Assembly: GCA_945872775.1 (NCBI GenBank)
Contig: CAMCBC010000005.1
Span: forward strand, 1 to 38,004
From: Spirosoma fluviale
Lineage (GTDB): Bacteria > Bacteroidota > Bacteroidia > Cytophagales > Cyclobacteriaceae
DNA: 38,004 bases
Direction of reading: 5' to 3'
Below, in pieces: positions 17,757-25,536 of the stretch. A model generated the notes under the pieces. That model saw nothing but the letters and a program-made list of their open reading frames with translations, was not told where the DNA came from and did no database searches. The position numbers and the translations under genes were made by a program. Each line of letters begins with the position of its first letter. Position 1 is the first letter of the stretch.

Positions 17757-17956
17757 CTGTTTTAAGGGCAATTAAAAAAAGTGAAAGAAGGAAAAAATTA
17801 CTGTGTAGTCCTTCTCTTAAAAATAGATTCATTTAAAAAAGAAATGTTAAAAGTTTTATCACCCGTTATAAAACTAATAAAAATATTTAAAAACCAAAAT
17901 AAATTTAAATTAAAATTAAAATAAAAAATTGTATTTAAATAAGAATTTAAAATCTA

Positions 17957-17984
17957 TTTGTCCCTATTTTTTAATTTACTTTTG
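17957..17984 (+). promoter_or_regulatory. Putative promoter upstream of the polysaccharide genes
   Basis: TTTG (17957-17960) and TACTTTTG (17977-17984) are separated by 16 bases, close to the Bacteroidota layout. It would give a leader of about 210 bases before the glycosyltransferase. Confidence 0.4.
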
Positions 17985-18175
17985 CCTTTATCGGCAAAAA
18001 GACAATTAATTGGCTGTTTTTGGGTCGATTAAATTCTTGGCAGAATCCAATGAAAAAAAAATATTTTTTTTGGCTCAGGCTGAATTTTTTTTCAAAGGCA
18101 GCTATTCCTTTGTTTTTTACCTGCTTTGGTCTAGGTCAATCCTTTATTTTTAGTCAAGTTCTTCTGAGAAAATTT

Positions 18176-18183
18176 TACCTTTG
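18176..18183 (+). promoter_or_regulatory. Putative proximal -7 element for the glycosyltransferase gene
   Basis: TACCTTTG fits TAnnTTTG and lies 20 bases before the ATG at 18204. No matching -33 element is obvious, so it competes with the distal candidate at 17957-17984. Confidence 0.35.
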
Positions 18184-18203
18184 TGGCTCATACAATTCTT
18201 TAA

Positions 18204-19355
18204 ATGCCAAAGCTTCTCCTTCTTTCCACCGAGCCAATTACTTTTAAACTTTTACTCTCTGGTCAGCCTAAATTTATGAAAGAGGAAGGATGGGACCTGC
18301 TTCTCGTAAGTGCAGATGGGCGAGAAGTGCAATCCATTTGTCGCGCCGAAGGAGTACAACATGAGGTTATTCCCTTTGTGAAAGGGCTCAACTATGTGGA
18401 GGACTTTATTTGTTTTTGGCTGCTCTTTCAATTGATCCGAAAGGAAAGACCGGATGTAATTCATAGTTACGACTCCAAAACTGGGTTCTTGGGCATGCTT
18501 GCAGGTAACTTGGCTGGAATTCCGCATCGAATCCATAGCATCACTGAGATGCCTGTACATGCGAAAAACCCACAAAAGGGACTTACTTTCCTTGAAAAGT
18601 GGACTTTATCGAAAGCCACAAGCCTTTGGGTCAACTCCACAGGAATGCTTACGTATTTGACTAGCAATTCAGGAGTTGAAGCTTCCAAGTTTAAGCTGCT
18701 TGGAACTGGCTCTACCCTAGGAGTGGATTTGGAAAAATTCAATAGATTGGTTCTCAAAGAGAATCATTTGGTAGCAGCGACCATGCGCATTCTACCAGGA
18801 GAAAATGATTTCATTATTTTAGCTGTAGGAAAGCTGATTAAACGAAAAGGAATCGAAGACTTAGTTGCTGCTTTTTTAAAATCCAAGATTGTATCTAAAT
18901 CTAAATTGGTACTTATTGGGACCTTTGAACCAGAGGAGGAAGGTCTCAGTCAAGAAACTATACAAACGATTCGGGAACATCCGCGTGTTGTACAAATCGA
19001 TTGGACAGATCATGTGGAACACCACCTTGCCTTGGCAGATGTGTTGGTTCAGCCTTCGCATGAAGAAGGGTTTTCGAATGTTCTTTTGGAGGCGGCAGCC
19101 ATGCAAGTGCCTATTATTTGTTCCAACTGCATTGGGAATACCTCTTTCATCAAACAGCAAAAGACAGGCTTGGTTTTCCCAGTTGGAGAGCCCTCCGTAT
19201 TGAAAGAAGCCTTGGAGTTTGCCTTTGTGAAGCAGGATACGTTAGCAGGCTATGCGGATGCTCTCTTTGAAGAAGTTCAAGAGAAATATGACCGAAAAGT
19301 ATTGCGCAAGCTACAGGTAGATGCTTACAGTCAATTGCTAAAGAATCAAGATTAA
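18204..19355 (+). CDS. Glycosyltransferase family 4 (GT-B fold)
   Basis: A retaining glycosyltransferase of 383 residues, probably adding a sugar to a lipid-linked oligosaccharide on the cytoplasmic face. The GT-B layout is clear. The N-terminal acceptor domain includes KERPDVIHSYDSKTGFLG, and the C-terminal donor domain begins near ILAVGKLIKRKGIEDLVAAF. It carries the EX7E-type motif in PSHEEGFSNVLLEAAAMQVPII, which binds the donor nucleotide-sugar. It heads a three-gene group with a UDP-glucuronate epimerase and a dTDP-glucose dehydratase, so the product is likely an exopolysaccharide, capsule or LPS chain containing uronic acid or deoxysugar. The donor sugar cannot be stated. Confidence 0.9.
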   Translation: MPKLLLLSTEPITFKLLLSGQPKFMKEEGWDLLLVSADGREVQSICRAEGVQHEVIPFVKGLNYVEDFICFWLLFQLIRKERPDVIHSYDSKTGFLGMLAGNLAGIPHRIHSITEMPVHAKNPQKGLTFLEKWTLSKATSLWVNSTGMLTYLTSNSGVEASKFKLLGTGSTLGVDLEKFNRLVLKENHLVAATMRILPGENDFIILAVGKLIKRKGIEDLVAAFLKSKIVSKSKLVLIGTFEPEEEGLSQETIQTIREHPRVVQIDWTDHVEHHLALADVLVQPSHEEGFSNVLLEAAAMQVPIICSNCIGNTSFIKQQKTGLVFPVGEPSVLKEALEFAFVKQDTLAGYADALFEEVQEKYDRKVLRKLQVDAYSQLLKNQD

Positions 19356-19369
19356 AGGGCACCATGGTA

Positions 19370-19398
19370 CTGTTTTGTAAGCTAATTCTGTTTTGTAA
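19370..19398 (+). repeat. Pair of 11-base direct repeats upstream of the epimerase gene
   Basis: CTGTTTTGTAA occurs at 19370-19380 and 19388-19398, a period of 18 bases, in the 46-base gap before the epimerase ATG. It could be a regulator site or chance. Confidence 0.35.
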
Positions 19399-19401
19399 TC
19401 C

Positions 19402-20454
19402 ATGAAATACCTAGTTACTGGCGCTGCAGGTTTTATTGGATTTCATGTGGTCCAACACCTACTCGAAAGAGGAGAGGAAGTGGTAGGTTTGGATAATATT
19501 AACTCCTACTATAGCCTTGAACTTAAGTTTGCCCGATTGGCAGAATCGGGAATTGCTCGAGATAAGATTGCAGCTGGTGTTTTGGTGTCATCACAGAAAC
19601 AATCAAATTATCGCTTTATTCAGCAGGATTTGGTAGATAAGGAGTCTTTGCTTCGCCTGTTTGAAGCAGAAAAGTTTGACCTGGTCATTCATTTGGCTGC
19701 CCAAGCAGGAGTGCGAAATTCAATTCTTCACCCCGAAGATTACCTGCATAGCAACTTTACTGGATTTTTGCACCTCTTGGAAGCCTGCCGATTTTTTCCA
19801 GTAAAGCACTTCGTGTTTGCTTCCTCCAGTTCGGTCTATGGAAGCAATGCCAAAATGCCCTTCGCGACTTCCGATGGAGTGGATCATCCGATTTCACTCT
19901 ATGCGGCCTCCAAAAAGTCAAATGAACTGATGGCACACAGCTACAGTCACCTTTTTGGAATCCCAACCACAGGTCTTCGATTCTTCACGGTTTATGGCCC
20001 TTGGGGCAGACCTGATATGGCTTATTTTCTCTTTGCCGATGCAATTCGCAAAGGAGAGCCCATTCAAGTATTTAATCAGGGTCAAATGAAGCGGGATTTC
20101 ACCTACATCGATGATATCGTGTCTGGTGTAATTCGCGTAGCAGATCGGCCAGCTACTTCCAACCCCAACTTTGACCGGCAGCATCCCGATCCTTCGAGCT
20201 CTACGGCTCCCTACAAACTCTACAATATCGGGAACTCGTCTCCTGTGCCCTTGCTAGAATTTATCGAAGCCATCGAAAAGGGACTTGGAAAAAAGGCGAA
20301 GATGGAGTTTCTTCCCACGCAGCCCGGAGATGTGGTCGAAACACATGCCGACATCAGTGAGTTAGTACAAGATATGGGCTACGATCCCAAAGTTTCGGTG
20401 GCCCAAGGGGTGGAGGAATTCACCAAATGGTATATGAACTTTTATCAATCTTAA
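19402..20454 (+). CDS. UDP-glucuronate 4-epimerase-like NAD-dependent epimerase
   Basis: An extended short-chain dehydrogenase of 350 residues that probably interconverts UDP-glucuronate and UDP-galacturonate for polysaccharide synthesis. The Rossmann motif is GAAGFIGFHV (about 7-16), followed by the family-specific VGLDNINSYYSLELKFARL. The catalytic elements are SSSSVYG and YAASKKSNE (YxxxK). The segment RFFTVYGPWGRPDMAYFLF and the late insertion with SSSTAPYKLYNIGNSSP are typical of the GAE/CapI group rather than UDP-glucose 4-epimerase (GalE). Only one base separates its stop from the next ATG, so the two sugar-nucleotide genes are translationally close. UDP-N-acetyl sugar epimerase activity is a less likely alternative. 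Confidence 0.88.
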   Translation: MKYLVTGAAGFIGFHVVQHLLERGEEVVGLDNINSYYSLELKFARLAESGIARDKIAAGVLVSSQKQSNYRFIQQDLVDKESLLRLFEAEKFDLVIHLAAQAGVRNSILHPEDYLHSNFTGFLHLLEACRFFPVKHFVFASSSSVYGSNAKMPFATSDGVDHPISLYAASKKSNELMAHSYSHLFGIPTTGLRFFTVYGPWGRPDMAYFLFADAIRKGEPIQVFNQGQMKRDFTYIDDIVSGVIRVADRPATSNPNFDRQHPDPSSSTAPYKLYNIGNSSPVPLLEFIEAIEKGLGKKAKMEFLPTQPGDVVETHADISELVQDMGYDPKVSVAQGVEEFTKWYMNFYQS

Positions 20455-20455
20455 T

Positions 20456-21511
20456 ATGTCAAAGTCAATTTTAATTACCGGAGGAGCCGGATTTATTGGA
20501 TCTCATGTAGTCAAACTTTTTGTGGCTACCTATCCGCAGTATCGAATCGTCAACCTAGATGCCTTGACTTATGCGGGCAACTTGGAAAATCTGGTTGAGG
20601 TAGAGGATGCATCCAACTACTTTTTTGAAAAAGCAGATATTCAAGAGGAGGAGGCTTTGGAAGCGATATTTGCCAAGCATGGAATTACGGATGTCATTCA
20701 CCTAGCTGCTGAATCCCATGTGGATCGATCTATTTCAGATCCTTTGGCATTTGTACGAACCAATGTGTTTGGAACCGTGAATCTGCTGAATGTGGCCAAG
20801 AAAGCTTGGGCTGGAGCCTTAGATCAACACCTGTTCTACCATGTCTCTACAGACGAAGTCTATGGTTCTTTGCATGATGGAGGATTTTTCTTGGAGACGA
20901 CTGCCTACGATCCACAGTCACCCTATTCTGCATCTAAAGCAGCTTCAGATCACTTTGTAAGGGCCTATGCAAATACCTACAAAATGAAAACGGTGGTGTC
21001 CAACTGCTCCAACAACTATGGTCCCAACCATTTCCCGGAGAAGCTGATTCCGCTTTGTATCCATAACATCAAGAATAACAAGCCTTTGCCAGTCTATGGG
21101 AAAGGAGAGAATGTGCGTGATTGGTTGTTTGTAAAGGATCATGCGCGTGCCATTGATGTGGTATTCCATAAAGGAAAGCCAGGGGAGACCTACAACATTG
21201 GCGGCTTCAACGAGTGGAAAAATATCGACATTGTGCGCTTGTTGTGCCAAAAGATGGATGGCAAGCTTGGCCGCGAGGAGGGCGCTTCAGAGAAGCTGAT
21301 CACTTTTGTGCAGGATCGTGCTGGGCATGATTTGCGTTATGCCATCGATGCTACCAAGATTCAGCAGGAGTTAGGCTGGGAACCGAGTTTGCAGTTTGAA
21401 GAAGGAATAGAGCTGACGATTGACTGGTATTTGGCGAATGAAGCTTGGCTAAATCGAGTGACCTCAGGAGCTTACCAGACTTACTACGAAGATCTTTACG
21501 GAAACAAATAA
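20456..21511 (+). CDS. rfbB: dTDP-glucose 4,6-dehydratase
   Basis: Converts dTDP-glucose to dTDP-4-keto-6-deoxyglucose, the entry step to dTDP-rhamnose and other 6-deoxysugars. At 351 residues it has normal length. Key motifs are GGAGFIGSHV (NAD binding), LDALTYAGNLENL, HLAAESHVDRSI, STDEVYGSL with the dehydratase Asp-Glu pair, YSASKAASDHFVRAY (YxxxK), and NNYGPNHFPEKLIPL. The remaining rhamnose genes (rfbA, rfbC, rfbD) are not in the window, so the final sugar is open. It is the last gene of the polysaccharide group and ends at a strong terminator. Confidence 0.95.
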   Translation: MSKSILITGGAGFIGSHVVKLFVATYPQYRIVNLDALTYAGNLENLVEVEDASNYFFEKADIQEEEALEAIFAKHGITDVIHLAAESHVDRSISDPLAFVRTNVFGTVNLLNVAKKAWAGALDQHLFYHVSTDEVYGSLHDGGFFLETTAYDPQSPYSASKAASDHFVRAYANTYKMKTVVSNCSNNYGPNHFPEKLIPLCIHNIKNNKPLPVYGKGENVRDWLFVKDHARAIDVVFHKGKPGETYNIGGFNEWKNIDIVRLLCQKMDGKLGREEGASEKLITFVQDRAGHDLRYAIDATKIQQELGWEPSLQFEEGIELTIDWYLANEAWLNRVTSGAYQTYYEDLYGNK

Positions 21512-21537
21512 AAAAAGCCCTTTTAAGGGCTTTTTTT
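21511..21537. terminator. Bidirectional terminator between rfbB and the SerB-SerA gene
   Basis: AAAAAAGCCCTT (21511-21522) pairs with AAGGGCTTTTTT (21525-21536); the hairpin has A and T runs on both sides. It separates two converging genes and overlaps the rfbB stop codon. Confidence 0.85.
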
Positions 21538-21547
21538 ATGGGTGCAA

Positions 21548-23440
21548 TTAGTATAGAGTTCTGAAGCGAATGGTACCTGGAATATTCTTTAGGGCTTCAA
21601 TCGCATCGGGATCGTATACTTTGTCTATGTCTGTGATCACGTAGCCAATCTTTTCATTGGTTTTGAGGTATTGACCTACAATGTTGATGTGATAGTTGGC
21701 CAGTACAAGATTGATTTTTGCCAATACACCGGGTTCATTCTGGTGCAGGTGAATCAGTCGATGCGCATCTTTCAAGAATGGAAGCTGGATATTGGGGAAG
21801 TTGACCGAGTTGTAGGTGTTTCCTGTATTGACATATTCCATGATTTTGCCAGGCACAAATCGGGCTATATTTTCTTGAGCCTCCAGGGTGCTGCCTCCAA
21901 TATGTGGGGTAAGGATGGTATTTGGCAATCCCTTGAGTTCTGATTCGAAGCCCTCTTTGTTGTTTTTCGGTTCCTCCGGGAATACATCTACTGCACAGCC
22001 TCCGATATGTCCGGAAAGAATGGCAGCTCTAAGTGCGGGTATGTCCACCACATGTCCTCGGCTCAGGTTGAGCAGGAGAGCACCGGGCTTCATTTTTGAG
22101 ATTTTTTCCTGATCGATGAGGCAGCTGTTGTCTTTTCTACCATCCACGTGTAGGGTGATGACATCGCAGGTAGCCAATAATTCATCCAAGGAGTTCATCT
22201 TGGTGGCGTTTCCGAGTGCTAGTTTTTCAATGACATCGTAATAGAAGACATTCATACCTAGGTTTTCGGCAAGGACAGAGAGCTGAGCGCCAATGTTGCC
22301 ATAGCCAACGATTCCTAGTTTTTTACCGCGAATTTCAAAGGAACCCGTCGCTGATTTGTCCCAGATCCCTTGGTGCATTCCGACGGATTTGTCTTGGAAC
22401 CTGCGCATCAAGAAAATGATTTGTGCGATGGCCATTTCTACGACGGAGCGGGTGTTGGAAAATGGAGCATTGAAAACTGCAACCCCTCTTTTTTGGCATT
22501 CTTCTAGATCAATCTGGTTGGTCCCGATACAAAAAGCACCAATTGCCAATAGGCGATTCGCATTTTCTAATACCTTTTTTGTGACTGTAGTTTTGGAGCG
22601 TATGCCAAGGATTGAGATAGTGCGAATCTTTTCACAGAGCTCTTCCTCACTCATTGCACCCGAAGCTACCTCTACTTGGTAACCTTCTTCTTTGAGGAGT
22701 TCAAGGGCAATGGGGTGCACATTTTCAAGAAGGAGCACCTTAATTCTGCTTTTTGGGTAGGAAAACTTCGTATTGAGTTTGTTGATGTAGAGGATCTCAT
22801 CAAAGCTTGGTGCGATGTGATCTGCTTGGCTGGTAACTTTTGGACGGCTTACATTTTCGGTAAAGGCATAAAATTTATTGGCTAATCCAGAAGCCTTAAT
22901 TTCGTAGTCGGTGTAGCCATCTCCGATGACATAGATGTCTCCATCCAAGTTGATGTCACGGATGGTTTCCGATTTGCCATTATTTTTTGATAGGGGATTT
23001 TCTCGATTGAAATCGATGATTTTTCCACTCTCGTCGTATATCAAATCATTTGCAAAGACATTTTCCTGCTTAATTCCGTACTCGGTTACGATGGGGATGA
23101 TAAAATCCTTGAAGCCATTGGAAATGATAAAGACATCGGCTGCATTATCCTTCAACCAATCCTTGTTTCGCTCAAAGGATTTGGAAACTTTTTGCTTCAA
23201 AATGATGATCAATTCTGCAATTTGACTTTTACTGGCTTGAAGAATATTGAGTCGTTGTTCTAGACTTTCTCTAAAAGTGAGGCTACCATCCATTCCTTTG
23301 TCGGTGATATCCTTGATGGCTTGTAATTTTTCCTTTTGTTGGGGATCAACTGAAAGGCTGATTTCTCCCAGGATATCTAAAGCCTCTACTCGGGTAAAGG
23401 TACTGTCAAAATCAATGATGAATTTTTTGGTTTTTGGCAT
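21548..23440 (-). CDS. serA: Phosphoserine phosphatase-phosphoglycerate dehydrogenase fusion (SerB-SerA)
   Basis: A 630-residue fusion carrying the first and last steps of serine synthesis. Residues 1 to about 220 are a HAD phosphatase resembling SerB: nucleophile motif DFDSTFT (D10, D12), motif II SNG (107-109), Lys156 and GDGYTD (173-178). Residues from about 230 are a D-3-phosphoglycerate dehydrogenase: NAD motif GIVGYGNIG (376-384), catalytic Arg461 in LSRG, Glu490 in FPEEP and His513 in TPHIGGSTLEAQ. A C-terminal ACT domain (about 558-630) is suited to serine feedback. All catalytic residues of both parts are present. The middle enzyme, phosphoserine aminotransferase, is not nearby. The gene is monocistronic, faces the polysaccharide genes, and has about 320 bases upstream. 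The phosphatase half could act on another phosphate ester, but the fusion argues for phosphoserine. Confidence 0.92.
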   Translation of the reverse strand: MPKTKKFIIDFDSTFTRVEALDILGEISLSVDPQQKEKLQAIKDITDKGMDGSLTFRESLEQRLNILQASKSQIAELIIILKQKVSKSFERNKDWLKDNAADVFIISNGFKDFIIPIVTEYGIKQENVFANDLIYDESGKIIDFNRENPLSKNNGKSETIRDINLDGDIYVIGDGYTDYEIKASGLANKFYAFTENVSRPKVTSQADHIAPSFDEILYINKLNTKFSYPKSRIKVLLLENVHPIALELLKEEGYQVEVASGAMSEEELCEKIRTISILGIRSKTTVTKKVLENANRLLAIGAFCIGTNQIDLEECQKRGVAVFNAPFSNTRSVVEMAIAQIIFLMRRFQDKSVGMHQGIWDKSATGSFEIRGKKLGIVGYGNIGAQLSVLAENLGMNVFYYDVIEKLALGNATKMNSLDELLATCDVITLHVDGRKDNSCLIDQEKISKMKPGALLLNLSRGHVVDIPALRAAILSGHIGGCAVDVFPEEPKNNKEGFESELKGLPNTILTPHIGGSTLEAQENIARFVPGKIMEYVNTGNTYNSVNFPNIQLPFLKDAHRLIHLHQNEPGVLAKINLVLANYHINIVGQYLKTNEKIGYVITDIDKVYDPDAIEALKNIPGTIRFRTLY

Positions 23441-23638
23441 GGAGCAGCTAAAATTATAAACAGTAAAATTAATGGATTGTCAAAAAAAGTGACCATTTAT
23501 TCCTGTATTTGTTACGAATCTTTTTTGTTTTTGAGTTCCTGGAAATTTTAGGTTATTAGAGAATTAAACAAGCGATGGGCTTGAATGGTTTATTTTTGTC
23601 TTTTTCTAAATGAAGGAAGAGTCTGTCTAAAAATTACT

Positions 23639-23668
23639 TTTGAGGCAAAGACTTTTCACCTATTTTTG
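23639..23668 (+). promoter_or_regulatory. Putative promoter for the DUF4920 gene
   Basis: TTTG (23639-23642), an 18-base spacer and TATTTTTG (23661-23668) match the Bacteroidota promoter layout. Transcription would begin near 23675, right where the inverted repeat of the leader starts. Confidence 0.55.
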
Positions 23669-23675
23669 AATCTCA

Positions 23676-23726
23676 GGTTGCATTAAGAATTAAAAGTGCA
23701 CGGTAACGCGCTTGATTGGTGCAACC
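23676..23726 (+). other. Possible structured 5' leader
   Basis: GGTTGCA (23676-23682) is complementary to TGCAACC (23720-23726), closing a 37-base loop that contains the palindrome GTGCAC. It lies between the putative promoter and the DUF4920 start codon. I do not recognise a known riboswitch class, and a seven-base closing stem could occur by chance. Confidence 0.3.
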
Positions 23727-23760
23727 CCTAGTTTTACTTTGTCAACTACCTATTCGAACG

Positions 23761-24276
23761 ATGAAATTGAACGCTAAAATTTTAATGATTGCGCTTGTTG
23801 CTGGCCTTGCTGCTTGCCAAAAAACGGGCATTGTGTCTCAAAAAACCACCTACGAATTGGTAGGCGAAGCCAAGTCGGTTCCTGGAAACTATGGGGATGT
23901 GGTGAAAGAAGCGGGTGTAGTCACTCCGGCAATTCTTCTTCAAAAAGTGGAATCTGCTGGAACTTTTACAGGAAAAGTTTCTGGACAAATTAAGGAGGTA
24001 TGTACCAACAAAGGCTGTTGGTTTGCCATGGAGTTACCAAATGGATCTAGCATGCGAGTTACTTTTAAAGATTATGGATTTTTTATCCCCACCAACTCCC
24101 AAGGATTTCCCATTACGATAGAAGGGGTGGCTACCTTGACCGAAACCGATGTGGAAACCTTACGGCACTATGCAGAAGATCAGGGAAGATCCAAGGAGGA
24201 GGTTGAGGCCATCACCTCACCAAAAAAAGAAATCACTTTTGAAGCTTCAGGAGCCTTAATTAAAGCCAAATCCTGA
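23761..24276 (+). CDS. DUF4920 lipoprotein
   Basis: A 171-residue envelope protein of the DUF4920 family; no biochemical role is established that I can name. The chosen start is the ATG at 23761 (MKLNAKILMIALVAGLAAC), which begins a lipoprotein signal with its Cys at 19. An upstream in-frame ATG at 23716 would put 15 residues before the signal. The mature part has the family core VCTNKGCWFAMELPNGSSMRVTFKDYGFFIP, in which two Cys residues and nearby aromatic residues could bind a metal. That is a suggestion, not shown. Its stop overlaps the next start codon (TGATG), so the two are translationally coupled. Confidence 0.85.
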   Translation: MKLNAKILMIALVAGLAACQKTGIVSQKTTYELVGEAKSVPGNYGDVVKEAGVVTPAILLQKVESAGTFTGKVSGQIKEVCTNKGCWFAMELPNGSSMRVTFKDYGFFIPTNSQGFPITIEGVATLTETDVETLRHYAEDQGRSKEEVEAITSPKKEITFEASGALIKAKS

Positions 24277-24479
24277 TGGCTCTGGCTTTAGATAATTTGA
24301 GAGTAGGGAGGGTTTATCGACTGGTCAACCAGGGCGAAATCCGGAAAATTGAGGTCATGTCCCGGCTTCCTGGGGAAGATTTCAGGATTAAGGATTTGGA
24401 TACCCTGGAGTACTATACCTTGCACGAGTTGCTGCAATGGGGCAAGGGCAAGGATTACGATCTGGAGGAATTGCGCTAA
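24276..24479 (+). CDS. Small conserved hypothetical protein (67 residues)
   Basis: A soluble 67-residue protein with no signal peptide or membrane segment. The composition is well ordered and charged (LRVGRVYRLVNQGEIRKIEV, then EDFRIKDLDTLEYYTLHELL), suggesting a small beta-alpha domain. The start overlaps the DUF4920 stop by one base, which supports real translation and co-expression. No function is known to me; the pattern resembles small proteins annotated only as hypothetical in Bacteroidota. Confidence 0.7.
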   Translation: MALALDNLRVGRVYRLVNQGEIRKIEVMSRLPGEDFRIKDLDTLEYYTLHELLQWGKGKDYDLEELR

Positions 24480-24600
24480 GGGGCGAAATTTTATTTTTTT
24501 GATTTTTTAATAAACCAGAACTTCCTAGGTATTCCTGCGTAACAAAAGTCACAGCAAGAATTCTCCTGTTCGGCTAGATTTACGTACTTATTTTTCAATT

Positions 24601-24972
24601 ATGTCAAAAAGCTTAGCTGCGGCCATCGCACAGGCCAAGTGTCCAAAATGCAGACAAGGAAATATGTTTCCAGTCTCTCCCTTTAGTTATCGAAAACTAT
24701 CGGTTATCCATTCGCGATGCGAAGTTTGTGATGCCAGTTTGGTTCCTGAACCGGGATTCTACGATGGTGCGATGTACATCAGCTATGCCTTTTCGGTTGC
24801 GCTAATGGTCACATCTTTGGTGGCCATCAATGTATTGGTCGCTGAACCCAAACTTTGGATGTATTTGACTTCAGTAGTGGTACTCACTATTTTTTTGATG
24901 CCTGCCATGCTTCGGTATTCCAAAACCTTGTACCAATATGGAATGGGCAAATTGAAGTACCGAGGATATTGA
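24601..24972 (+). CDS. DUF983 membrane protein with zinc-ribbon-like N-terminus
   Basis: A 123-residue inner-membrane protein of the DUF983 family. The N-terminus has two CxxC pairs (C14/C17 in KCPKCRQGNMF and C40/C43 in RCEVCDASL) that should form a zinc ribbon. Next comes the family stretch PEPGFYDGAMYISYA and two membrane helices (about 60-80 and 87-103). Its role is unknown. It precedes a DoxX-like gene by 66 bases on the same strand, which may be read together with it. Confidence 0.88.
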   Translation: MSKSLAAAIAQAKCPKCRQGNMFPVSPFSYRKLSVIHSRCEVCDASLVPEPGFYDGAMYISYAFSVALMVTSLVAINVLVAEPKLWMYLTSVVVLTIFLMPAMLRYSKTLYQYGMGKLKYRGY

Positions 24973-25038
24973 TTTCGTAAGCAGGTTTGCTTGATAAGAC
25001 CCTGTTTTTTTGTACCTTTTTGCTTTGGAAAAAATAGG

Positions 25039-25434
25039 ATGAAAAAATTTTTGAAGAAGTTCCTCATTTACAGCATGGGTTATTTTTACCTGGTAGCAGG
25101 TGTCAACCATTTTGTGACTCCCGATTTTTACCTTCCGCTCATTCCACCTTTTTTTCCCATGCCAGAGCTAATCAACATTCTTTCTGGTGTTGCTGAGGTG
25201 CTATTGGGTATAGGGGTGTTGTATTTGCCTACCCGTAAGCGCGCTGCTTGGGGTATTTTCGGGATGCTGATTTGTTTTATTCCGTCCCACGTGTATTTCA
25301 TTCAGGTAGGTTCTTGTATTGAAGGAGTCCTCTGTGCTCCCGAATGGATGGGTTGGGTTCGTTTGTTGGTTTTTCATCCCATTCTGCTTTTTTGGGCGTA
25401 TTGGGTAAGTAAAAATGATAGTGTAGGAAATTGA
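25039..25434 (+). CDS. DoxX-like small membrane protein
   Basis: A 131-residue membrane protein with four predicted helices, resembling the DoxX/MauE family (often linked to quinone or thiol redox, with no firm function). The chosen start is the ATG at 25039 (MKKFLKKFLIYSMGYFY); an upstream frame extension has an unlikely Cys/Phe-rich beginning. Characteristic parts are YLVAGVNHFVTPDFYLPLIPP after helix 1, ILSGVAEVLLGIGVLYLPTRKRAAWG, and a final helix VRLLVFHPILLFWAYW. A Cys pair (SCIEGVLC) lies in the loop before the last helix. Confidence 0.75.
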   Translation: MKKFLKKFLIYSMGYFYLVAGVNHFVTPDFYLPLIPPFFPMPELINILSGVAEVLLGIGVLYLPTRKRAAWGIFGMLICFIPSHVYFIQVGSCIEGVLCAPEWMGWVRLLVFHPILLFWAYWVSKNDSVGN

Positions 25435-25536
25435 TTTTTAGTTAATTACGAGCAGCAAGAGGTCGTTTTTTTTTCTTTACCAATACATTTAGTTCGCTCC
25501 ATTTATCGCATTTTTTTTTCGAATTGATTTTGATTT

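Larger units (their letters stand above)
17670..18203. other. Long AT-rich intergenic region upstream of the polysaccharide genes
   Basis: No convincing gene lies in these 534 bases. They contain a long stem-loop just after the TlpA gene (17687-17756) and a second, shorter pair AGAAGGA (17786-17792) with TCCTTCT (17809-17815). A block at about 17820-17960 is almost entirely A and T with many short A tracts. Two TAnnTTTG boxes follow. A possible 66-codon frame starting at 18050 (MKKKYFFWLR) runs into the glycosyltransferase start and looks accidental. The region marks the change from translation genes to surface polysaccharide genes. Confidence 0.7.
23441..23760. other. Divergent intergenic region between SerB-SerA and the DUF4920 gene
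   Basis: No gene is supported in these 320 AT-rich bases. The right half holds several TAnnTTTG boxes (23591, 23635, 23661) and a stem-forming leader (23676-23726). No clear minus-strand promoter for the serA-fusion gene was found. A stretch GAGTCTGTCTAAAA near 23620 resembles the end of some insertion sequences, but it has no partner. Confidence 0.6.

Noticed and set aside
18050-18247. Small open frame MKKKYFFWLRLNFFSKAAIP... before the glycosyltransferase
   Set aside because: It overlaps the glycosyltransferase start by over 40 bases, has an odd Phe-rich composition and no coding support; it appears to be a by-product of T-rich DNA.
19402-20454. UDP-glucose 4-epimerase (galE)
   Set aside because: The VGLDNINSYYSLELKFARL and TVYGPWGRPDMAYF segments and the SSSTAPY insertion are those of uronate-type epimerases.
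23618-23640. GAGTCTGTCTAAAA stretch resembling an insertion-sequence terminal repeat
   Set aside because: No inverted partner, target duplication or transposase fragment is visible nearby, so a single short match is not enough.
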